A model generated the notes under the pieces. It was not told where the DNA came from, ran no database searches, and saw only the letters and a list, made by a program, of their open reading frames with translations. A program made the position numbers and the translations under genes. From Dipteronia dyeriana (Eukaryota > Streptophyta > Magnoliopsida > Sapindales > Sapindaceae), in NCBI GenBank assembly GCA_032871835.1, contig CM065297.1, forward strand, positions 72,589,253 through 72,653,252: a DNA stretch of 64,000 bases, given 5' to 3'. Below, piece by piece: positions 46,164-57,284 of the stretch; the stretch's first letter is position 1; every line of letters begins with the position of its first letter.

Positions 46164-47427
46164 TTATATGTGGATTGTTGTTGCTCAATTTTGGTCATAG
46201 AATTTCATTATATTTTTGTTTTAGAATTGTAACAAGAAGGGTGGCCTATCATCACCATAATTTCCTTCTTTGTAGGTGCTAAGTTTTTTATTTTATTTTG
46301 TTGTTGTAAAAAAAAAATTTGCACTATACTGTGATAAAAAAAACTGCACTATTTTGTAATAATAAAAAAAAGTTGAAGTATTTTTTTATTTAAAATTCTT
46401 CTGTAATACATTCAAGTATCGAAGACTCGAAGTTTTTAAGAATTGGAAGCAACTGGAACAAGTTTGGGACCGTACAAGCCATAGCAACAAACGTGCAAGC
46501 GAAGAGCTCGCGGCGACGTTTGTTGTGGCATGGCTGCACAGGGCAACCCCATGAAATCTGTGGGTTGTGCATGGTAGCCCTTTTGGGGTTGTGGCGTGTG
46601 CACACCCATAGGAGGAAGCCAAGGGTGCGCAAGCCCATGGGAGGCAGCCGAGGGAGTCAAAACGATGAAGGTCACGTGAAGACTTGTTTGCCAAGAAAGG
46701 AGATTTTTGTATTCCTAGACATGTAATTTACTTGCTTTTCTAGGATGGACCAAAATTGTAGCTATTTATATTTTTGTAAATATTGCAATGTTTGTTATTG
46801 TTTGATAACATGTCTTATAGAATAGGAGTGCCACTCATATATCTCTTTTGGTATGAACATGCATTGAATGATTTAGGTATCTAATTGACATCTAGATAAC
46901 TTGGTAAATCATTCTATGGAATTCGATCACGCGCCTTAAACAATTGAGTGGGAGAAGATGTTTTGGAACACCTACAGCCTCCAAGTTTAGTTGAGCTTTA
47001 TGTTTCATTTAATAACCTCCCAAGTGGTATTCATGAATGGAATTTAGCAAGATACTTCCTTACAAGGATAGACTAGACAATTAACCCAAACGATATCTAC
47101 TCCCAAAGGAGGGATAATTGTGAGGGAATATATTGAAGGTCGATAACTTGGTAAAACATTCAATGATTTTATTAATATCCTCCCAAGAGTTCTTGTTAAC
47201 AAAATCACAAGGCTAAAATTGAAAATGTTGGTTGTTATGTTAACAATTAGGTGGGACCTAGTCCAACTAGTAAATGGTGCGAACTCCCATACGAGGCGTG
47301 ACATTTATGAGTTTTAGATCACCGTTGAGTTTTATGATTGAATTATATTATTTAATTCAAGATAAATATTCGAAAGTACTTTATCATGATTATTTACTTA
47401 TATAATTTTTGTTATTAAAAGGAAATC
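45997..47427 (+). other. Long untranslated leader with AT repeat and GC-rich block
   Basis: About 1.4 kb. (AT)n at 46121-46160 and a GC-rich block at about 46432-46680 that is related to 24241-24470 but longer, with internal near-repeats ('gggttgt', 'gtggcatg', 'cccatgggaggc'). The rest follows the other T leader up to gag. No convincing gene. Confidence 0.7.
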
Positions 47428-48025
47428 ATGACCCCATCCCTAATCAACATCCTAAAAGATAATACTTAAATTGATGATAATTATGTCAAATGGAAAAGGA
47501 AAATTGGGTTGTTGTTGCAAGCTGAAAAACATAAGTTCATTCTATCTACTCCTAAACAACCTACTCCTACTAATGAATCTAGTCAGGATTAAAAAGATGA
47601 GTATCAGTAGTGGAAGTCTTCAGATGAGATGGCTAAATGTAGGTCACATTTTGACCACCATCTCCAACGTGTTGCAACAACAACATGAAGTAATGGAGAC
47701 TGCTGCCAATATAATGATGTCTCTGAAAGAGATGTTTGCTATGAAGTCTAGGATGACTAAGAGGGAGACAATGACTACTTTCATGAATCTTAGGATGAAA
47801 CTTGGATAGGCTGTGAAAGATTACATGATGAAAGTCATAGCACATCTCAACATTGTAGAAATGAATGGTGTTGAGATAGACGGTGAGACAAAAAATGATA
47901 TAATCCTTAACTCACTATCAGATTCTTTTGATCAGTTCAAGTTGGACTACACCTTGAACAATAAGGAAAACACATTGCAAGGCCTGATGCAAGATGATCA
48001 AAGCATCGAGAAAATCCTTGTGTAA
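47428..48025 (+). pseudogene. T-family gag, broken
   Basis: ATG at 47428 opens MTPSLINILKDNT, followed by stops and at least one shift. Clear blocks are VLQQQHEVMETAANIMMSLK, MFAMKSRMTKRETMTTFMNL and DYMMKVIAHLNIVEMNGVEI, then FDQFKLDYTLNNKENTLQGL, ending EKILV and a stop at 48025. It matches the gag at 25200 closely. Compared with that copy it has more stops near its start. Confidence 0.87.
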
Positions 48026-48332
48026 GGCAAGGGTTAAGAGATTCATACGTTTAGTAAAGTTACTTCTAGGGAGGTTAAGAAACAACAGAAGAAAAAGCTA
48101 CAGAAGAAAAAGCAACAGAAGAAAAAGCAACTTGGGCCTAACCAAAAGGGGTTCCAGGAAAGGAAAAGACTGAATGAGAATGAATTCATCTTGCATTAAG
48201 GCAATGGAACGTTGGTGTCTACTAGTGCAGTGGGAGATATTAGAAATATTTTAGATTCTGATAGGAATTAATAAATATTTATTATGTACCTCAATTCAAG
48301 AGGAATTTAATTTCAGTTTCTTATTTAAATAA
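48026..48332 (+). pseudogene. T-family gag tail joined to post-protease segment
   Basis: A Lys/Gln-rich run (KKQQKKKLQKKKQQKKK) leads straight into RKRLNENEFILH and GNGTLVSTSAVGDI, skipping the CCHC knuckle and protease as in the other T copy. The sequence stops matching T elements at about 48332, after ISVSYLNK-like coding. Confidence 0.85.
48078..48135 (+). repeat. Tandem AAGAAAAAGC-type repeat in gag
   Basis: Three near-identical 18-base 'cagaagaaaaagc' units encode the Lys/Gln run. The 21546-element counterpart is shorter. Confidence 0.8.
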
Positions 48333-48382
48333 GCAATCAACAAATGCAATCAATCGGGCATAAATGCAAAGCATAAGAACTT
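48333..48382 (-). repeat. S-type LTR, left piece split by the S-b element
   Basis: Matches 17337-17395 ('acaaatgcaatcaat', 'taaatgcaaag'). The same LTR resumes at 58719 with 'agctagaag', as in the undivided S-a LTR at 17398. Confidence 0.8.
48378..48382 (+). repeat. Target-site duplication AACTT (left)
   Basis: Identical AACTT at 58714-58718. Confidence 0.92.
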
Positions 48383-50600
48383 TGTTAGGTCCTAGGGGAG
48401 ATTGTTAGGTCCTAGATTTGTGTTGGCTTGATTCCATAACAAAACTTCATTTCTTTGTAATGCTTAGTTGCTTAAGTGGTTCGTGATGATAAGAGCTTTA
48501 AGGAAGAAAAGCATCTTCTCATGATGCAAAGTTCATCTTCAAGAGGATTGGTACTATTCTTGGATGCTAAGGTATCGAGATCCATCTTCCTCTTGCACGG
48601 CATAGGCGCACACACACACAATTCATTCATATATGTCCGTGCTTAGTTGTGCATCTTTAAATATGTACACACACACAATTCATACATTTGTGTCCCTGCA
48701 TCATAGCACATCATTTCGTATAACACTTTCACACACTTGAAGTTGAATGCTCATGCATTAGTTTGAACGTAACATGTTTTGGAAAATGCATGATTGGAGA
48801 CTATCTCTATGTAGTTTGCATTATTGTGTGAAATGTGTTTGCTTGTTTATATGTTTGTATAACATGGATCTTAAACTTGATTTTAGTCTTAGATTGTTCA
48901 TGACTGATTTCCGGTCATTTCGGTTACCCATTCTACTGATTTCAAGTTCTAAGTCAAAAGATACTACACTTTCAATTCATGTTGCATACAATGTCTTCAT
49001 CTTCATATATCGAGTCAAATTATTATTTTTTGGGTTGAGTATCTTATATGTCCATATCCGTGAGGGATTCTCGGTTTGTAATCTATAAATGGATTCAAAT
49101 TTGGAGTTCGTAGAGAAAAGAACCGTCAAAGAACGCGAGGAGAGCGCAAGGGATGAGGTGCGATGGCTTAAGCCATCATCATGCACCAACCGGAGATGGC
49201 GCTTGGCCATCTCAGCCCCAAGAGTGTTCTGCCCTGAGATGCCTATGCACCATCTTGGGGAGACACTAATTAAGGAGGGGCAAATTGGTCTTTTGTCTTT
49301 TCTTTCTTTAAAACCTCTCATTCCCTCTCATTTCATAAGAAAAGAACAAGTTGAGAAATTGAAGAACAAGTGCAGAATTTTTCTCTCAACATTTTGATTT
49401 TTGTTTTTGAGATAACTACTTCATTTCTACTCCGAATCACTTGATTCAAAAACCTATTTCGAGTTTCTTGAAGATTTCTACACACCCCAAGCTTTTACAG
49501 AACCAAAGGATGTCTACATTTTTCGTTGTAATCTGATCTTCAGTTCGTGATTGCATCCGTGTTGGTAAAATCATCTTCTTCTTAGTTTTCTTCTTAGATC
49601 TTCTTATTGATTGATGTTATTTGATTAAGTAGCATGAATAGGATGATTTTGATATCATTTTGTGGTTTTTTGATTTGATGTTTAAGTTTAGCTAGATTTG
49701 TGATATATTGAATGATTTGTTTCTAGAAATCTTTTGTTCTTATGCTTGATTGACTATTTCTAAATTTAATTTCATTTTCTAAGAACTAGATCTACATCGA
49801 TTGATATATTCATTTCATTGATTTGGTTCTTAGATGATAACATGCTTAAATTTTCTAGATGCATTTGTGATTGATCTTTGAAAGCGTAATCTAGTCATCT
49901 AGTTGCTTGTCCATAGAATTTGTTGATCATCATTTTCTATATTGAGTGCTTGTTTGCGATTTGCATTCATGATCACTTAGATGCCTTGTGAAGAGGTTGA
50001 AAGTCTCATATCTTAGAGTGATTCTTTTATTTGAGCAATTGTAAGTCTTAGCTAGAGTCCGGAGGACTTGGATAGCTAAGCCAGAGGAAGTCTTGACAAG
50101 AGGTGTGAAACCTCAGATTGTTGAGCAACGAAGTCTTGGCAAGAGGTGTGAAGCCTCGGATTGTCAAGGAAGGAAGTCTTGGCTAGAGGTGTGAAGCCTT
50201 GGATAATCAAGGAAGAGGTCTTGCCTAGGATCGGGAGGATCCGGATAGGTGAGCAAGAAATCTTCCTAGAGACAGGGGGTCTTGGATAGGAAGTCGGCTT
50301 AGTAGATCACTAGGTTCAAGATAGAGAGAGAGTGAGAGCTCGTAGAGAAAGTGTGATTGCTTGAGTGTGTAACTCTATTTGAAATGATGGATTTGCTTTT
50401 ACCGGTGGTTGTGGAATCAACTCATGGATGTTTCCTCTTTGGAGGTTTTACCACATAAATATTGTGTGTCTTTGTTTGCAATTTTCATTAAGCATTTAGA
50501 ATTACATTGTTTTAAAAAGAAGATTAAAATTGGAGCATATACCTATTCACCCCCCCCCCCCTCTAGGTATATTCACACTATAAAGATAATGGGAATTTCA
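48383..50600 (+). repeat. S-b 5' LTR
   Basis: TGTTAGGTCCTAGGGG ... GGGAATTTCA, 2218 bp, followed directly by the PBS. It holds CA repeats (48608-48680), a GC-rich inverted-repeat cassette (49160-49265) and a C-run (50550-50561). By eye it differs from the 3' LTR at roughly nine places in the first 220 bases. Confidence 0.94.
49162..49262 (+). repeat. Cluster of inverted repeats in the S-b LTR
   Basis: GATGGCTTAAGCCATC (49162-49177) is a perfect palindrome. GAGATGGC / GCCATCTC (49193-49200 and 49206-49213) is a perfect 8-bp stem. A third imperfect stem (CCCTGAGATG / CATCTTGGGG) follows. The 3' LTR keeps the last two (57285-57353). Confidence 0.85.
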
Positions 50601-50615
50601 ATTGGTATCAAAGCC
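50601..50615 (+). other. S-b primer-binding site
   Basis: ATTGGTATCAAAGCC, one base off the consensus TGGTATCAGAGC. Confidence 0.9.
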
Positions 50616-50650
50616 AGTGTCCAGACGCACTTAGAGAGATCTTCTTTGTA

Positions 50651-51540
50651 GTGTTTGCTATCTTCATTTGTTTCATCATGATTAAAGAAATGTATTCTTT
50701 CGTGGCCTCTTTTATTGAAGGTGAGTCTATTGACTTAGATGATCAAAAGATCAAAGATCTTATTCAAGAAAATGAAAGGATCTCTAAGATCAATGAGTTT
50801 CTCACTAAAAAGTTAGAAAATCATGATTGTAGTTCAAAATGTGTTATTGATCTAAATGACAAAACTCTTAATCTTGAGAAAAACTTGATAGCAATGATAG
50901 ATTAAGTATTTTGAAGCATGAAATTGAGCAAAGAGATGAATCTCTTGATCGTGCTAGGAGAATTGAAAATGTGCTTAGAGCAAAACTAAATGAGCATGAG
51001 AATCTAGAGAAAGTGCTTAATGACAAACTTAATGAGGCTAAAGAGATGATTAACAAGATGTTATCTAGCTCTAACAAAGTGAAAGCTCTCATTAAGGTTG
51101 GAAAGCCTTCAAGCGACAAGTGAGGTTTAGGATATGTTAATGAAAAATCAACTTCTTCATCTAACAAATATACTTTTGTCAAAGCTTGTAGCAATTTAAG
51201 TGTAGGTACACTCTCTAACGGTAAAGCCATGAATGCTACCGGAGGTGCCTCAACATCAATAATGAAAGTCAAAGAAAAGACTCAACAATGCCAAAGACAA
51301 GCTACATCATCATCAAATGCAAAAGGCAAGACATCTAGTGTTGCACGCCAAAGAGGTAAAAATGTGAGAAGGCAAAATGAGTTCAATGCTCAAGCAAATG
51401 GTAAACTTCTCAAATTCATACCTATTTGTCATTATTGAAACATGGTAGGACACATAAGACCTAGATGTTATGAATACATTCGTAAATGTAGAATTGCCAA
51501 TGATTTGCATGATATGTCTTTGAATGGTCCTAGGTAATCA
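50651..51540 (+). pseudogene. S-b gag remnant: coiled coil and second knuckle only
   Basis: Starts almost at the PBS: IKEMYSFVASFIEGESIDLD, then coiled-coil Gag (ERISKINEFLTKKLENHD), a frameshift at about 50895, HEIEQRDESLDRARRIENVL, EKVLNDKLNEAKEMINKMLS, a stop before GLGYVNEKS, a Gln/Ser/Lys-rich stretch and the second knuckle CHY-stop-NMVGHIRPRC, whose second cysteine codon is TGA. The UBN2-like capsid domain and first knuckle are absent, just as in the copy at 33237-34392. Confidence 0.88.
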
Positions 51541-51543
51541 TCC

Positions 51544-52104
51544 ATGTATGGATCTATAATTAGACCTAAGAAGACCTTGGAAAAGCATGTTGAGAATAAA
51601 TGTGTTGATGATTTGTTTTTTAAATCTTGTGTTGTGCCTCGTTCTACTATGCATAAGGAAGTTCATAATGCTTTGTTTGATTTGTTTGAAAATGTGACTA
51701 ATGGAGTCGATGTGCCTAAAAACAAGCCAAAGCATGTTAATAAAAGTAGGAATAAGAAACTTGTCAAGAAAGTTTGGGTTAAGAAGAACACAACACAATG
51801 TTTGGTTGCACAATATGCTTTAAGAGCTAATTCATCCTATTGTTGGTACCTAGATAGCGGTTGCTCTAGGAATATGACCGGTAACAAGGAATTCTTTAAG
51901 AATCTTGTTATAAATGATGGTGGATGGGTTACATTTGGTGATGGTACCAAAAAGCAAGTTCTAGGCAAGGGAACAATTTGTATCCTCGGATTGCCTAAAC
52001 TTCATGACACCTTGTACGTAGATGGTCTACAAGCTTATCTAATAAGCATCACTCGTGTGAATTTTTTAAAGAAGTTAACTTTAACAAGGATGTGTGCACG
52101 ATAA
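51544..52104 (+). pseudogene. S-b protease
   Basis: 186-residue open stretch. Basic linker, then KKNTTQCLVAQYALRANSSY and the retropepsin motif WYLDSGCSRNMTGN (DSG intact, about 51847-51885), VTFGDGTKKQVLGKGTICI and LHDTLYVDGLQAYLISIT. The frame is lost at about 52060 by a small indel; the protein continues at 52092 (CTIIDKKGKIVLKV). Confidence 0.9.
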
Positions 52105-53452
52105 TTGATAAAAAGGGAAAAATTGTTTTGAAAGTCCAAAGGTCTTCGGACAATTGCTATTGTTTAGAGGTTGATCCACTAACATGTAATATGGTACATG
52201 AGTGCAACAAGCTTGAATTATGGCATGAAAGATTATGCCACATGAATTATAAAGATTTAAAGAAGCTTGAAAATATGACATTGTTAGAGGTCTTCCTAGT
52301 CTTGGTAAAAAGCTTGATGGTGTTTGTGAACCTTGTCAATTAGGTAAACAAACAAAAGTGTCTCATAAAAAGAACACTAATTTTGCTACCAAGAAGCCCT
52401 TAGAACTTGTGCATATGGACCTAATGGGACCAATTCAAACCGAAAACATAAATGGTAAGAAATATATTTTTGTATGTGTTGATGACTTTTCTCGGTTTTC
52501 TTGGGTATATTTTCTTATGGACAAGACCGAAACTTTTGGTTACTTTAAGAAGTTTTGTAATCAAGTTCAAAATGAAAAAGGTCTTGGAATCAAGAAAATA
52601 TATCGCATTAGGAGTGATCATGGGAGTGAATTTGAAAATGCTAGATTTAGTGAGTTTTGTGATAATTATGGGATTTCACATGAGTTCTCGGCTCCTAGAA
52701 CTCCTCAACAAAATGGTTTTGTTGAGAGAAAGAATCGTGTCTTGCAAGATATGGCAAGGGTCATGCTCAATAGCAAGAAAGTCCCTAGAAATCTTTGGGC
52801 CGAAGCGGTCAATACTGCATGCTATGTCACTAATAGAGTTTTTAGAAGGCCCGGCACAAAACAAACCTCCTATGAACTTTGGAAGGGCAAGAAGCCCAAT
52901 GTGAGTTACTTCCACACTTTTGGGAGTAAGTGTTTTATTTTGAATGATAGAGATCACTTAGGAAAGTTTGATGCTAAAAGTGATATTGGTCTCTTTCTTG
53001 GGTATGCTAATAATAGTCGTGCATATAGAGTGTTCAATTTGAAAACCAAGACTATTATGGAATCTATTAATGTAAAAATAGATGATCTTAGCATGCTTGA
53101 TTAGTGTGATAATCATGGTGTCAATGAACATAAAGAACATTTACTGAATGACACTAAAGCACCTATTGATGTGACTAGTTATGATGAAAGCGAATCTAGT
53201 CATAATAATGATAATGGTAGTGTTGCTAGAGAAGAAAGTCAAGAGTTAGAAAATGGTTTGAATGATGACCAACAAGATGTTGAAAATTCTAATTCTAGAC
53301 TTAGGAACATGCATTACCAACAAGACATCATAGGTGATTTGAATGAAGGGGTTAGAACTAGAAGGCAACTAGCTAACCAAATTTCATATGCTTGCTACAC
53401 TTCTCAAATTAAGCCCAAAAATATTAATGAAGCAATTATTGATGAATATTAG
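52092..53452 (+). pseudogene. S-b gag-pre-integrase and integrase
   Basis: HHCC domain: LWHERLCHMNYKDLKKL (52215-52265), frameshift, then CEPCQLGKQ at about 52325. A 248-residue open frame from 52358 contains all three catalytic residues: LVHMDLMGPIQT (Asp), RIRSDHGSEFEN (Asp) and TPQQNGFVERKN (Glu). It continues NLWAEAVNTACYVTNRVF and DAKSDIGLFLGYANN. A stop at 53102 is followed by the acidic linker up to 53452. It is collinear with 31691-33070, where the first Asp is lost. Confidence 0.93.
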
Positions 53453-54198
53453 GTTAATGCCATGCAAGAAGAACTAAATCAATTTGAGAGGAATGAAATG
53501 TGGTCATTAGTTCCTAGACCAAAAGATATCAATGTGATTGGTACAAAATGGGGTTTAGGAATAAAACCGATGAATGTGGGAAGATTGTGGGAAATAAAGC
53601 AAGACTAGTGGCTTAAGGATACACTCAAGTTGAAGGTGTAGACTTTGATGAGACTTTTGCACCCGTTGTACGTCTTGAGTCCATTAGGCTTTTGTTGTCC
53701 ATTGCATGTCTTAAGAAATTCAAATTGTTTCAAATGGATGTCAAAAGTGCTTTTCTCAATGGATACCTTCAAGAAGAAGTGTATGTTGAACAACCTAAGG
53801 GTTTTGTAGACCCACACTCTCCTAATCATGTGTTTCAGTTGAAAAAGGCTCTTTATGGCCTTAAGCAAGCACCTAGAGCTTGGTATGATAGGTTGACTCA
53901 ATATCTTATTGACAACCAATATAGGAGAGGTGGTATTGATAGAACAATATTTTTCAAGCATTATAAAAATGACATTTTTGTTGCACAAATATATGTTGAT
54001 TATATAGTGTTTGGGTTTACATGTAAAACTAAGGTTAAAGATTTTGTGAATGTGATGTCAAGAGAATTTGAAATGAGTATGGTAGGTGAACTCAATTACT
54101 TTCTAGGCATGCAAGTGAAACAATCTAGCAATGGTATCATGTTGTCTCAATCTAAATATGCTAGAAATCTTGTTAAGAAATTTGGCCTTGAAAGTTGA
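53453..54198 (+). pseudogene. S-b reverse transcriptase, active site YVDY
   Basis: The N-terminal part (ELNQFERNEMWSLVPRPKDI) is followed by a small deletion at about 53550 that shifts the frame. From 53692 it is open: [40 protein letters not shown] and the catalytic box IYVDYIVFG (about 53989-54014). The family has YVDD; GAT became TAT, so the second metal-binding Asp is lost. The sister copy at 31050 still has YVDD. A stop at 54198 follows KFGLES. Confidence 0.92.
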
Positions 54199-54936
54199 AA
54201 AGAATTTGAAACACCTACGAGTACAACATTAAAACTTGACAAAGATGAAAATGGAAAAAATGTTGTTCAAAGTCTCTATAAGAGCATGATAGGTAGCCTT
54301 CTCTACCTAACGGCAAGTAGGCCGGATATTTGTTTTAGTGTAGGTTTGTGTGCTAGGTTTCAAGCTAATCCAAAAGAATCTCACTTGAAAGCCGTTAAAA
54401 GAATCATTAGGTATATAAAAGGAACACATAATCTTGGTTTATTCTATTCCTTTGATACTAATGATATTCTTGTTGGCTATTGTGATGCAGATTGGGTGGG
54501 AAACATTGATGATCGTAAAAGCACATCGGACGGTTGCTTTTACTTGGGGAATAATTTGATTGCTTGGCTAAGCAAGAAACAAAATTCCGTCTCTCTTTCA
54601 TCATCCGGAGCCGAGTACATTGCGGCTGGAAGTGCTTGCATACAACTTCTATGGATGAAACAAATTCTCAAGAATTATGAGATAAATCAAGGTAAAATGA
54701 CTCTCTATTGTAATAATATGAGTGCCATTAATATCTCTAAAAATCCGGTTCAACACTCACGCACAAAGCATATAGACATTAGGCATCATTTCATTAGAGA
54801 ACTTGTTGAACATTCAATAGTAACTCTTGAACATATGCCTACTAAGAATCAACTTGCGGACTTGTTCACAAAGCCCTTGGACAAAGAGAGATTTGTATCT
54901 CTTAGAAGATCCATTGGCATGATTTGTGTTGATTAA
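54199..54936 (+). pseudogene. S-b RT connection and RNase H, 216-residue open frame
   Basis: MIGSLLYLTASRPDICFSVG, then RNase H with the first Asp in YCDADWVGNIDDRKSTSDGC, the Glu in SLSSSGAEYIAAGSACIQLL, and the third acidic region reading LYCNNMSAINISKNP where the family has YCDN, so this Asp is Asn. It ends KHIDIRHHFIRELVE and QLADLFTKPLDKERF. It closes at 54936, the natural end of pol. Confidence 0.92.
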
Positions 54937-56421
54937 TGCTTGTGTGTGGTTATGAGTGGTTTGATAAGCAAAACTATATTGTATATCTATTTCTTTGAGA
55001 GCTACTCATTTGAGAAGTAATGATCTTGATAAAATAGCTTTTATTGCTTGTAGATCATGCACTTAAGTTTTTGTAAATATTGTTTTTAAAAAGTGCACAA
55101 ATGCTTCTCTTATATGTTTAAGTTTTGAGTAATTGAGTTTGAAAGCATGTAGATTATGGATGCATTTTGAAGTTCATTGTCTAGTAGATGATAGATGACT
55201 TATGGTTAGTATCCATTTCGCTTCGGCATCTACATAGAACTCAACAAGCACGTTAATGGAAAGGGCTACACACCTTGGTTGTGAAGCTGCCCAATGTAGG
55301 AAAGGGCTACACCATTGTGATGAGTGAAAGCCGTCATGAAGAGTATATGTTTTTGTTATAAAAATCAAAGAAGTGTTAAATAAGAATCAATAAAAAAAAA
55401 TCTTTGATACTAAGCCTAAAGAGAAATGGAGGAAGGCTTAAAATGAAGTATAGTTGAAAATTGTGATTGCTTGGGTTGAAAAACAGAAATGGAATGACGA
55501 TCCACATGCACACACACGCTCATATGTGAAATCTATTCTCTTTAAAGCAAAAAATCCGGATGATAATCGGTTTGACCTTGATTGGAAAAGCTTTAGATGA
55601 ATAGGTGTTGAAATAGTTTGCATGTTGATATCACAATAACTCCTTTTATATATGCTAGAAGCATTTTTCACACACACACATTTTTGCTTAATGTGCTTGA
55701 TTCATTAGCAATAAGGGATTATTTTTTGAGAGAATAATGAAAATCTATGATTTTCTTGTTTAATGTTGAAAAATAATGATTTACTATCTTTTATTGCTTG
55801 AAATGTGTGATTATGTGAGTCCCTTGTGAACAAGTTACCTAGCATATTAATATGTGGAGTATATGTTAAGGGGGAGCTTAGTTTGTTAAACATAGTTCTC
55901 TATACAACTTGTTTGATCACTATCTCATGATTTCATTGTGCATCCCTTATACCCTTGTAGACATTTTCAATTGGCATTTATCTCTCTAGTTTGTGTAATA
56001 TGTTTTTATCTATTCCTTGTCAAAAAGGGGGAGAAAGTGTTTCCTCACCATGTTACTTGTTTGTGATATAAAGGGGAGACAATCCATTAATGGGGAGAAA
56101 TTTTGGCTTAAGGGGGAGAAAGTAAGGGGGAGAAAATTTTTGTGTTTGCATGAGATAAGAAGTGTTAAGGGATCTTTTGTTCGGTATTTGTATATTGTTT
56201 GTTTATCTCACCTATCTTCTTTGTAGAAGATTTCTTTTGGTTGTTCTTGTCTCACAGGTGTTTTGAATGTGTGAAGATATTCTTGAAGACTCATGAAGAC
56301 ATTTTAGTCTAGGAATATCTCTTTGTAATGTGAGGATGTGAGAATGCAATCAACATTGATTATGAGTGATCATTGTATGGTGAGGTAGAGGTTTTGTCAT
56401 GGAATAGCCAAAGGGGGGGAT
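54937..56421 (+). other. 3' leader of the S-b element with repeated purine runs
   Basis: 1.5 kb between pol and the 3' LTR with no frame longer than about 70 residues on the plus strand. SIRE elements can carry an envelope-like gene here; I see no membrane or envelope-like protein. Purine runs 'aaaaagggggagaaag' (56022), 'aaggggagaca' (56071), 'taagggggagaaagtaaggggg' region (56109) and 'aaaggggggga' (56410) are typical of this clade. Confidence 0.75.
56410..56421 (+). other. Polypurine tract of the S-b element
   Basis: AAAGGGGGGGAT immediately before TGTTAGGTCC at 56422. Confidence 0.88.
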
Positions 56422-56655
56422 TGTTAGGTCCAAGGGGAGATTGTTAGGTCCTAGATTTTGTGTTGGCTTGATTCCATAACAAAACTTAATTTCTTTGTAA
56501 TGCTTAGTTGCTTAAGTGGTTCGTTATGATAAGAGCTTCAAGGAAGAAAAGCAACTTCTCATGATGCAAAGTTCATCTTCAAGAGGATTGGTACTATTCT
56601 TGGATGCTAAGGTATCGAGTTCCTTCTTCCTCTTGCAAGGCATAGGGGCGCACAC

Positions 56656-56765
56656 ACACAATTCATTAATATGTGTCCCTGCTTAGTTGTGCATCTTTAA
56701 ATGCGTACACACACAATTCATTCATATGTGTCCCTTCTTAGTTGTGCATCTTTAAATGCGTACAC
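56656..56765 (+). repeat. Tandem pair of ~55-base units in the 3' LTR
   Basis: 'acacaattcatt.atatgtgtccct.cttagttgtgcatctttaaatgcgta' occurs twice; the 5' LTR has one unit (48615-48668). Confidence 0.85.
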
Positions 56766-57284
56766 ACACAATTCATACATTTGTGTCCCTGCATCTTAGC
56801 ACATCATTTGGTATAACACTTTCACACACTTGAAGTTGAATGCTCATGCATTAGTTTGAACGTAACATGTTTTCGAAAATGCATGATTGGGGACTATCTC
56901 TATGTAGTTAGCATTCTTGTGTGAAATGTGTTTATTTGTTTATATGTTTTTATAACATGGATCTTGAATATGATTTTAGTCTTATATTGTTCATGATTGA
57001 TTTCTGGTCATTTCGGTTACTCATTCTATTGATTTCAAGTTCTAAGTCAAAAGATACTACACTTTCAACTCATGTTGCATACATTGTCTTCGTCTTCATA
57101 TATCGAGTTGATATCTTATTTTCTGGGTTGAGTATCTTATATTTCCATGTCTATAAGGGAGTCCCGGTTCGTAATCTTTAAATGGATTCAAATTCGGAGT
57201 TCGGAGTCCAAAGAACGGTCAAAGAACGTGAGGAAAGCGAAAAGGGTGAGGTGCGATGGCTTAAGACATATTCATGCACCAACC

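Larger units (their letters stand above)
43800..48332 (+). mobile_element. T-family copia element, 3' half missing
   Basis: 5' LTR (43800-45978), PBS, leader, gag and the start of gag-pre-integrase, cut at 48332 where S-type LTR sequence begins. It landed in G-family RT. It shares with the 21546 element the long leader, its GC-rich block and the same gag-protease deletion. Confidence 0.87.

Noticed and set aside
48774..49088. 104-codon plus-strand frame rich in hydrophobic residues, which could suggest a membrane protein
   Set aside because: Lies in the S-b LTR; the hydrophobicity reflects T-rich sequence and it is shortened in the 3' LTR copy.
54937..56421. Envelope-like gene after S-b pol
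   Set aside because: No frame above about 80 residues on either strand, and no signal peptide or transmembrane pattern.
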